DNA of 64,000 nt, taken from positions 8,320 through 72,319 of the forward strand of contig CACRSC010000094.1 of NCBI GenBank assembly GCA_902651635.1, written 5' to 3'. Position 1 is the first letter of the stretch. Each line of letters begins with the position of its first letter. Position numbers and translations under genes: made by a program. Of this stretch, positions 12,300 through 20,665 are shown piece by piece. Below the pieces are notes generated by a model. The model had not been told where the DNA came from. It was given only the letters and a program-made list of their open reading frames with translations, and made no database searches. This DNA comes from Mastigamoeba balamuthi. Taxonomy: Eukaryota; Evosea; Mastigamoebida; Mastigamoebidae.

Positions 12300-13547
12300 T
12301 TAGATCAGGCTCTGGGAGGCGGTGGCCTGCGTGCCGACTGCGGCCTGGGCGGCGGCCTCCTCGGCCTTGCGCCTGCGCACGTCGACGTGCTGGCCCGCGA
12401 CGACGAGGACGAGGCCCAGCGCCACGGGCACGGCCCCCAGGTCGTGCAGGCCCAGCTCGGGCATGCCCCCGACGCCCGCGGCGCCGAGCGCGAGGCAGAG
12501 GGCGACGGTGGCCAGCAGCTGGACGACGAGGTACGCCGATACAGTCGACGCCTCGACCCACTTGTTGGCCCACGTGACGACCGCGCAGCCCGCGACCGAG
12601 CAGAGCACCGCAAAGTACGCGAGCACCGCCAGCGCCAGCAGCGGCACGGCGAACGCGTGGCCGTCGCAGTCGGGGCAGAGGGCGCCCAGGGCCGCGGGCC
12701 AGAAGTCGACGGCGGCGTTGGTGGCGAGCATCAGGACGCTCGAGAAGAGCGACGACCAGCCGACGACCGTCGTCGCCCGGTAGCCGCGGCCCTTGAGCAG
12801 CGGCTTCGAGACGATGACGTAGAGCGACGCCGCGAGGCAGTTGGCCAGGAAGCACGCGTTGGGCGCGATGCTGCGCGTGAAGACGCGCGTCGAGGCGCCG
12901 AAGACGACGGCGAACGCGATGCCGCCGACCGCCAGCGCCGTCCCCGCCACGTTGAACGCCGTCACGCGCTCCCACCCCAGCGCCACCGCCGCCACGCACG
13001 TCACGACCGGCTGCGTTACCTGCCACAGCGCCGCGACGTCGGCGTTCCTCGACAGCTGCGAGCGACGGCTCCCGTGAGCGCAGGAGAGAATAAAAATGTT
13101 GTGTTGAAAAAAACAAAGTCGAAGGGACTCGAACGGGCGCACTTTGAGGCCGACGAGGTAGCAGAGGTTGTTGGCGTAGAGGCAGCACCCGCAGGCCGCC
13201 AGCCGCCACCAGTCGCAGCGCAGGGGCGGCCTGCGGTCGCGCAGCAGCGCCGCGCAGAGCAGCACGGCGCCGGCGAGGGTCTCGCGGAGCATCGCGACGA
13301 CGAGCGCGTTGGCGCCGCCGAGGCCCACGGCACCGACGACGGCGCCGCAGCCGCAGGCCACGTGCACGAGCAGCAGGGCCAGGTGCACCAGGGCGAGCGG
13401 GGGCGCGCGCGGGCGGACGCTGGGGAAGCCCGGGGAGGAGGGCGAGGGGGGCAGGAACGCGTAGACGGGGTACGAGCGCGAGGGCGTGGGCGCGCTGACC
13501 GTGTAGTTGATCGTGGGGCAGTGCAGCAGCCGCACCTGCTCGCTCAT
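12300..13547 (-). CDS. EamA/DMT-family membrane transporter
   Basis: About 386 residues with roughly ten hydrophobic helices, the layout of the drug/metabolite transporter superfamily (two EamA halves of five helices). It likely exports or exchanges a small metabolite; the substrate cannot be read from sequence. Exons 13143-13547 and 12300-13055 are joined across an 87-nt intron (GTGCGC...CGCAG). That intron is a multiple of three without a stop, so it would pass as coding if retained; removing it restores the usual GLK-LSRNADVAALWQ junction of helices 3-4. The N-terminus is Pro/Ser-rich, the C-terminus charged (DVRRRKAEEAAAQ). Divergent from NOL6. Confidence 0.75.
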   Translation of the reverse strand: MSEQVRLLHCPTINYTVSAPTPSRSYPVYAFLPPSPSSPGFPSVRPRAPPLALVHLALLLVHVACGCGAVVGAVGLGGANALVVAMLRETLAGAVLLCAALLRDRRPPLRCDWWRLAACGCCLYANNLCYLVGLKVRPFESLRLCFFQHNIFILSCAHGSRRSQLSRNADVAALWQVTQPVVTCVAAVALGWERVTAFNVAGTALAVGGIAFAVVFGASTRVFTRSIAPNACFLANCLAASLYVIVSKPLLKGRGYRATTVVGWSSLFSSVLMLATNAAVDFWPAALGALCPDCDGHAFAVPLLALAVLAYFAVLCSVAGCAVVTWANKWVEASTVSAYLVVQLLATVALCLALGAAGVGGMPELGLHDLGAVPVALGLVLVVAGQHVDVRRRKAEEAAAQAAVGTQATASQSLI

Positions 13548-13918
13548 TGCCTGCGCTGCCGACTGCCGCTTGCCGCCTCTCGGGGCCCCCCCGGCTCAAC
13601 AGGTGTGGAACCCGTAAAGAGTGGTGTGCGATTTTCTGGTGCCCGCACAGTTTTTCTCGGATTCTTCCCTTCCCTTTTTCGATTCGGCGATCTTTGTCCT
13701 GACGAGATCTTCCCGTTTCCCAGAATTGCCCCCCGGACCGCGCCTGCGCCTGGCTCTGGCCCGCGATCTTCTGCGCGTCAGCAGAGTGATGCGGACGGGC
13801 CCCAGGGAGCGGGAGAGCGGGAGAGCGCCACCCGGAGAGATTCTCGCACGTCAGCGATGACGGCATTGCGGAGATATTTGTGGGCATATCTCCTGTATAT
13901 CTTCCCCCGCAGCCCCTG
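13548..13918. promoter_or_regulatory. Bidirectional intergenic region, DMT transporter / NOL6
   Basis: About 370 bp between divergent genes. It includes ATATTTGTG...CATATCTCC and a CCCGCAG near 13906-13912, which could be the end of a 5'-UTR intron of NOL6. No defined promoter element. Confidence 0.35.
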
Positions 13919-14129
13919 ATGGTGCCGTCGCCCCTTGGCCCCCTGCCCCCCATCGCCCGCCCTGACGCCCCCCCGACCCCCCCGCGCAGGACCACCCCGC
14001 GCAGGACCACCCCGCGAAGCGCAAGCGCCTTGACGACCGGGCATCCGCGATCGCCGCCCTGGGCGACGACTGCGGCGCCTCAGACGTGGACGACGAGCAG
14101 GAGGGCGACTTCATCGAGGACGAGGCCCC

Positions 14130-14162
<33 letters not shown>

Positions 14163-17100
14163 CCAGGAGGCAGAGGGAGAGGAGCAGGAGGAGCTGGCCG
14201 AGATGCAGCGGGCCGAGGAGCAGTACAAGTCGAACCTGTTCCGCCTGCAGGTCGTCGAGCTGCTGCGCGAGGCGCACGCCTGCAGGGCCAGGGCCGACGG
14301 CCTCGAGGGCCTCGTCAGGTCCCTCGGCGCTGCCGTCGCTCAGGCCGCGCGGCCGGCGCACGCGGGGCTCGAGCTCGTGGGCAGCTGGGCCACCCGCACA
14401 GAGGCCCGCCCCCTCGTCAACGTCGACGTCGCCGTCGTCATGCCCGACGTGCGTCTGCGTCATCTCCGCTCGCTCGCTCTCTCTTTTCCCCCGTCGCCAC
14501 GGCCACCTCCCGTCTGCTGTCTACTCGCTCGGCGCGCCACGTGGATGACGTTGACGTGTCGTGGGAGGGTGACGAGGCCCCGGGGGCTTCGGGGGGAGCG
14601 TGTGCCTCTGTGTGTGTGTTCCGTGGGTGGTCGGGTGGTCGGAATGAGCCGCCTAGGAATCACTTGGTTTGCGTCATCCTGTGTTTCCGGAGGAGCTGCT
14701 GCCTGCTGTGGGGGGTGGCCAGCAGCGCTTGCCTCGCGGCGTGGTCTCAGGGCCCTCTGCTCGGCGAGAGACAGCCGATAGGACGACTGCGAGCCCATAC
14801 TCCGCGCGAATTCAATTGATTATTCGCCCCAGCGTTGTTCTCACGCTCGCACGGCTGGCGACGAGCGCAGGGCATGTTCACCGAGGACGACGTGAGCGGC
14901 GACGCGAGCGGGTACCTCGAGAAGCGCCGCGAGTGGGTCGCGGGCCTCGCGCAGCGGCTGCAGGCGCGCGCGGACGTGGGCGACGTCACGCTGGAGCCGT
15001 TCCTCGGCGACACGCGCAAGCCCATCGTCTCGATCCTGCCGCCCTTTGACGCCGTGGCCCCGCGCAACAAGGCCAAGGCCAAGGCCGCGGGCCTCGACGC
15101 GGTCCGCGTGCGCCTGCTGCCCTGCCTGGCCGCCGGCGCCTTTGCCGAGCTCGAGCCCTGCGCGCCGGGCTGCGCGTTCGCGGCCAACGCGGTCCTCGAG
15201 GACACGCGCGTCGTCTGGGCCGCGCAGTGGCTGCACGCGCGCGCCGAGCGCTGCGCCGCGCTGCGCGACGCCGTGGCGCTGGCCAAGTCGTGGCTGCACG
15301 CGCGCAGCACCCGCGCGGGGCCCTGCGCGAGGCCCGACGGCGTCAACGGCTTCCTGGCGTCGCTGCTCGTCGCGCACCTGCTCGACACGGGCCGCGTCAA
15401 CCGCCAGATGAGCTCGTACCAGATCCTCCGCGTCTTCCTCTCGTTCGCGGCCGCCGAGCTTTCGTCCGGCCGCGCCGTCGTGCTGGGCGGCGGCGCAGCG
15501 GGCGGCGACGACGACGACGACGGCAGCGACGTCGTGGCGTCGATGGAGAGCGAGTTCGAGGTCGTCGTGCTCGACGCCGACCGCAGGGCCAACCTCGCGG
15601 CCCGCGTCTCGCGCGCGGCGCTGCGCGAGTTCTGCGACGACGCGCGCCGGTCGCTCGAGCAGCTCGACGCCGACTGCACGCCCGCCGGCGGCTTTGACGA
15701 GCTCTTCCTGCGCCGCACGCCCGCGGCCTGCAAGTACGACTGCGTCCTGCGCGCCAAGCTCCGCGTCGACGCGGCCAGTGAGGGCGCGGCGACGTACGCG
15801 GCCAGCGGGGCGGTCGACAGGGCCGCGTGGGTGCGCCGCGAGGCCCTGCGCGTGCTCGAGAGGGGCGTGGGCAAGCGCTGCCTGCTGGTCCGCGAGCTCG
15901 CCGAGCAGCCCGCCGCGTGGGCGCCCGACGCCGAGGCGCCCGAGGAGGAGCAGGCGACGGACCTCGTCGTGGGGCTCGTCCTCAACCCCGAGACGTGCCT
16001 GCTGATGGTCGAGCGCGGCCCCGCGGCCAACGACGAGGAGGGGGTGCGCTGCGCTGGGGAGGGGGGGACCACTTTGCCTTTGTAGACCCGCGGCTCACCG
16101 CTGCCTGCTGTGTGTTCTGTTCTAGTCGGAGGAGTTCAAGAAGCTGTGGGGGGACAAGGTCGAGATCAGGAGGTTCAAGGACGGCGCCATCATACAAACC
16201 ACCGGTACGCTGCTCCCGCTGTTTGTGTGCACAACTGGCTTCCCTGTGTTACGCCACCGCAGCTGTCACGAGACACAGGCAGTTGAGTTGTTCCTCCGTG
16301 GCTGGATGGGACCCAGTTGACGCGGGAGCCTCTTGCGCGCAGTGTGGGACGACGTGCCGAGGACGCAGAGGCACCTGATCGTGAAGCACATGTGCCAGCA
16401 CCTGCTGAAGCAGCACTTTGGCGTGGGGCCCAACGACATGTACTTTGCGTGCGGGCAGCTGGACCCGCTGCTCGAGGGCGAGGACGAGTCGCTGACGCTC
16501 GTCTCGATCTTCGACGACCTCGCCAAGCGCATCCGCGACCTCGAGCTGCCGCTGGCCGTGCGCAACATCCTGCCGACGAGCGCCGTCATGCGCTACACCG
16601 AGGTCTGCCCGCCGCAGGCCGTCGTCGACTGGCCCACGGCGCCCGACCGCTGGGTGGCCCCCGTCCGCGGCGTCATCCGCTTCGAGCTGAGCGGCTCGTG
16701 GCCCAACGACGTCGAGGCGGTGCGCAAGGTCAAGATGGCCTTCTACGTCAAGATTGCGCAGGGCCTCAAGTCGCTGCACTCTATCAGCGCCTTTGCGTAC
16801 CCCGAGCAGCTCGAGGTCTTCTTCAAGGGCTACGCCTTCGCCTTCCAGATCCACACCGACAACGAGCTCAACGCCCTCCGCCGCTCCCCTGGTCCGCTCG
16901 CTCTGCCCTCGTCCCGGCTTGTCTTCGCAGCTGTCGCTGTTCCACACAATTAATTTTAATTTTCTCCCTCCATTCTCACGACTTCGCGTACTAAACGTTG
17001 CGGTGATCGCGCAGAGGGGGCGGAGGAGGCGGCGAGGCTGGTGATGGAGTACGTGCACCTGCCGCTGCACCACGCGGCGATCCACACGATGGCGCTGCGG

Positions 17101-18066
17101 CACGTGTCGTTCACCAAGGCCTGCCGTCTGGCCAAGCGCTGGGTCCACGCGCACCTCTTTGCTCGCCACATCCGCGACGAGGCCATCGAGCTGCTCGTCG
17201 CCCATGTCTACTGCAACCCGGCGCCCTTGGCCGCGCCCTTCTCGCACCTGACCGCCTTCCTGCGCTTCCTGCGCCTCGCGGCGTCGCTGGGCGAGGGCGA
17301 GCTGCCCGCGCTGCTCGTCACCGACTTTGAGGGCGAGCTCAAGGCCGCCGACCACGCGGCCATCGCCGACAAGTTCCAGGCGCTGCGCGACGAGGGCAAG
17401 CTGGGCTCGGCGCTCTTCCTCTCGACGCCCTACGACCGCGACCGCTCGGTCTGGACGCGCGCGACGCCCAGCGCGACGGTGCTGCGCAGGCTCGCGGCCT
17501 TTGCGCAGACGTCGGCGGACCACCTCGAGCGGCTGCTGCTCGCCAGCGACAAGCCCAAGGCCGCCGCCTGGCAGACGCTCTTCCGCACGCCCATGGGCGA
17601 CTACGACATTGTGCTCAAGCTCGACAGGGCCGCCGTCACCCGCGCCTGCCAGCGCCCCGCGTGGATGGGCGGCAGCGCTGCGGCTGCGGCTGCGGCCGAG
17701 GGCGAGGGCTCGAGGGCCGCGGGTGCCAACAAGAGGCCCAGGGCGACGCTGAGCGTGCCCGAGGGCAGCGAGCCGCCTGTGGTGGGCTTCGACACGGCGG
17801 CGCTCTACGTCGACGAGCTGCACAGGCACTACGGGGCCCGGGCGCTGCTCTTCTACGACGACTTTGGCGGCGACGCGGTGGCCGTCGCGCTGACGCCGGC
17901 GGCGCTGGAGCCGCAGCCCATGCGGCTGCAGACGTGTCAGGCGACGGAGCCCAGCGAGGGCAGGCCCGGCTGCGTCGTCGTGAACCCGCAGCAGCTCGCG
18001 GCGGACATGGAGCGCCTCGGCAGCGGGCTCGTCACGGGCTACGCGCTCAAGGGCGCTGCCAAGTAG
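13919..18066 (+). CDS. NOL6: Nucleolar RNA-associated protein NOL6/Utp22 (Nrap)
   Basis: Component of the small-subunit processome (UtpC/Utp22-Rrp7 module) needed for 18S rRNA maturation in the nucleolus. Exons: 13990-14448, 14871-16043, 16126-16204, 16343-16891, 17015-18066; all phases agree. Family hallmarks in order: an acidic, poly-Gln N-terminus (CAG run near 14131-14160), VNVDVAVVMPD, YLEKRREWVAGLA, FKKLWGDKVEIRRFKDG (the nucleotidyltransferase-like core), SGSWPNDVEAVRKVK, LPLHHAAIH, RLAKRWVHAHL and FLRFLRLAAS. About 1100 residues, normal for the family. The start is uncertain: the best fit is ATG at 13919-13921 immediately followed by a 68-nt intron (GTGCCG...GCGCAG), giving MDHPAQDHPAKRKRLDD. 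Intron 14449-14870 is unusually long for this window. Confidence 0.92.
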
Positions 18067-18505
18067 GGCTGCAGCTGGACACCACCCCACAAACCCCCCA
18101 CAACGTCCCCCCGGAGGGCACCGCGAGACACTAAATTCAATTGAAACTGAATTCAATTAGATCGCCCCCGATTGCTCCGGCAAGCTCTGTGTGGGCCGCC
18201 CTCATCCGAGATGCCACGGTCTTCTCGTCTCACTCGAGGTGCCCGCAGTTGTGACATCATAACAGCTCGCCTTATCGTTTTCTCTTACTATCACGAGCAG
18301 CTCCAATCAATTGACGCACAGATGCTGAACTAAAAAGCACACAAACGTCCCCCACTACGTGAACAGCATCGCCACGAGCACGCGCAGCACCGCAGCAGGG
18401 CGGCCCATGAAGAAATAGAAAGGCAACAATGGTGAGATTTTTATCAAGTGCGTGGCGCAGATACCCGCCAGGAGGAGATTCGGAGCGCAGGGGTCAGAGC
18501 AAAAG
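18067..18505. other. Intergenic region between NOL6 and TFIIA gamma
   Basis: Contains a near-palindromic TTCAATTGAAACTGAATTCAATT at 18134-18156 and another TCAATTGA at 18308-18315. The first probably sits in the NOL6 3' UTR, the second near the TFIIA promoter. No coding frame. Confidence 0.4.
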
Positions 18506-19158
18506 ATGCCGGGAGGGAGGAAAAGAGCAGCGCCGCCCCCCGCGGCCGAGGCCCCGCCGCAGCGCCCCCACCAGTACCCCCTCTTCCGCAACGGCTCGCT
18601 GGGCCAGGGCCTCCAGGAGGCGATGGCCCAGGCCCGCCTCACCGAGGACGCCAAGGCCGCGCTCCTCGAGCAGTTTGACAAGGCGCGCGCGCCGCTTAAA
18701 AATCCAGATTTTCATATCTCTTTGCCCGACACGTCACGCGCGGGATATCTGACGCTGATCTGACGTTTTCGGTCGCCCCGCGCAGTCGTGGATGGCGGTG
18801 ACGCAGAGGGACGTCAGGTCGACAGTCGAGTTCACGGGCGACTGCAAGTGGTTCCGCCTGCTGGACGGCGTGTGGACGTGGTACCTGAGCCCGCTGACGT
18901 TCAAGGACGTCGAGGGCGAGGATCCTGTGCGATATCGGGCAATATCTCCCCTTCACCAGAAGATCCGCCGATCTCTTTCGATCGCTGATTTTCCCGCCTG
19001 CACAGCCGCCGAGTGTCACGAGCGGAGTCAAGATCATCGCGTGCGAGTCGGCCATCAAGGAGGCGGACTCGGGTAAGTCTCCTGCCTCGAAGAGAAAGAA
19101 GTAGGCGGTGGCCGCGCTGCACCTCGCAGGTCCGTTGCGCTCGTGCGAGAGAAGATAA
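18506..19158 (+). CDS. GTF2A2: Transcription initiation factor IIA gamma (small) subunit
   Basis: Stabilises TBP on promoters together with TFIIA alpha/beta. Four exons: 18506-18682, 18786-18926, 19006-19072, 19130-19158. Matches the family throughout: YPLFRNGSLGQGLQEAM and LLEQFDK (four-helix bundle), TVEFTGDCKWFRLLDGVWTW (beta barrel; compare human VNFRGSLNTYRFCDNVWTF), then GVKIIACES. The N-terminus has about 25 extra basic/Pro residues. The first intron starts AAG|GCGCGC, so it is a GC-AG intron; the exon join FDK-SWMAVTQRDVRS then aligns residue for residue with human FDK-AINAALAQRVRN. Intron 2 donor is GTGCGA, intron 3 GTAAGT. Ends 107 bp from the convergent H3 gene. Confidence 0.88.
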
Positions 19159-19265
19159 CTGGATCTCGGAACACAAACAAAAATCTCCACAATATCCTTC
19201 AGGGTCTCACAAACTGTATTGCCCCCTTTTGCTGGCGGCCAGCGAACGCCCCCGCCCTCGCCGCC

Positions 19266-19868
19266 TCACGAGAACGCTGGCCCGCGGATGCGCCTCGCCA
19301 GCTGTATGTCGCGGACCATGAGCGTGACGCGCTTGCCGTGCAGCGCGCAGAGATATCTGCGGAGATATTTGTGAATTGTGAGATGAATTTCGCGATCCAA
19401 GCCCCCCCCTCTGCAGCAAGAGCGCACGCGTCCTCGAAGAGCTCGGTGAGGTAGATCTCTGCGGACTCCTGGAGGGCCTCGAGGGCGCCGGCGGTCCAGC
19501 GGACGTCGTCGCGGAAGTAGAGCGTGACGTCGCGCACGAGGCGGGCGAAGGGCAGCCGCGGCAGCAGCAGCCCCGTCGTCTTCCGCAGCCGCCGCACCTC
19601 CTGCAGCGCCCGCACCCCGGGCCGCGCGCGGTACGGGCCCCGCGGGGCCCCCGAGCGCCGCCGCTGGGCCTCTGGGGCCCCGGGGGCCTCGGGGGCCTCG
19701 GGGGCCTCGGGGGCTGCGAGGACCTCTGTGCGCCGCCGCTGCTGCTGCTTCTTCTGCGCCGTCTCTGCGCGCGGGGGGCGGCGGGCGTCAGGGGAGCCCT
19801 GGGGGGGAGGCGTGGGGGAGGGCCTGGGGAGGCGTGGGGGGCGGGTGGGCACCCTTCACACGGGCCAT
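19266..19868 (-). CDS. Divergent histone H3 variant with CENP-A-like features
   Basis: Nucleosome histone. Exons 19853-19868, 19428-19764 and 19266-19356 join in phase. Exon 1 gives only MARVK plus one base, echoing the MARTK start of H3; exon 2 begins ETAQKKQQQRRR. The histone fold is clear: ALQEVRRLRKTTGLLLPRLP (alpha N), FARLVRDV, FRDDVRWTAGALEALQESAE (alpha 2), YLTELFEDAYLCALHGKRV, then DIQLARRIRG at the C-terminus. The tail contains Glu-Ala-Pro repeats and lacks the K9/K27 ARKS contexts. FEDAYL and a Trp at the start of alpha 2 resemble CENP-A, but loop 1 is H3 length, without the usual two-residue CENP-A insertion. Either the centromeric H3 or another divergent replacement variant. The tail is about 50% longer than in canonical H3. 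Confidence 0.82.
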
Positions 19869-20665
19869 TCGCGCGCTGCGAGGGTTGGCGGGTGGCTTTT
19901 TTCGCGCGCAATGAGAAGATACGCGTATCTCTTCGGAAGGACCAGGCAGAGCAGGCGTGCGAGACGCAGAGAGGAGCAGGGCGGTGGCTCAAGGTGCGGC
20001 AGGAGAGGACGATACCCCTCCTGTTAGGCACTTGTTTTGCCGTGCATGTGATCGTAAGTGCATTGCGTGGCGTTTGCTGTTTTCGAAATCGGTGCCGAAA
20101 TTCAAATGGCGGGGCCATTAAGCTTGTTGGGAATTGGCCACAGTGAGTGCATCTGGGGGGGGGGTACTTCCCCAAGTACCACACTGTCTCATTTGTACAA
20201 GTCACTCCGGAGCGATAATGAAATAGATGAACTTGCCACAAACGTAGCAAATAGAAACTCCACCCCAAGTTCCTCACGAACTACCCCCAAGTCCTCCAAG
20301 AAGGGCAAAGGGGTGGCGGCTCACAGGGCTGCAGTCCTCACCAGAAGCACCATGCACAACAAGGTCGCTAAATAAGCAAGCGGAGACTATTTTATGCACG
20401 TGAGGCAGCTCTTTGATACACTCACTGTGATCAGAAGGATTCCTTTCAGCTCGATGTGTTCCCGAGTTTGGTTGGTCCTTCAACATCACAGCTGTCTGAG
20501 CAGCAGCAGCCGCGTTGAGTCATCCCCAGAGAAATTGCCAGAAGCCACCGAAAGCGAGAGCCCCGAAGGGTGGCCATCCATTCAGATCCACTTTTCATTC
20601 GTGAAGTAAGTGCACCCGCAGCTCAACACACAAAGGGGGAGGGGCGGGCATGAGGCCAGCATGGG
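19869..20665. other. Intergenic region with a possible small basic ORF
   Basis: Upstream of the H3 variant and downstream of the epimerase fusion gene. A plus-strand frame at about 20058-20375 ends in a Ser/Thr/Lys-rich stretch (TPKSSKKGKG) but has no family match and no convincing start. A G run occurs at 20155-20163. Nothing firm is supported. Confidence 0.25.

Noticed and set aside
13056-13142. Treating the transporter as one uninterrupted 415-residue ORF
   Set aside because: The 87-nt segment is flanked by GTGCGC and CGCAG and encodes a non-conserved Cys/Phe/His stretch in the middle of a conserved helix junction, so it is an intron of length divisible by three.
12291-13919. A 542-codon plus-strand open frame opposite the transporter
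   Set aside because: Mirror of a GC-rich gene; composition dominated by Arg, Gly, Ala, Asp as expected from reverse-complement codons.
12247-14010. A 587-codon minus-strand open frame
   Set aside because: It is a shadow of the DMT transporter in another frame: Arg/Pro-rich, no domain, and it runs through the transporter intron and the intergenic region.
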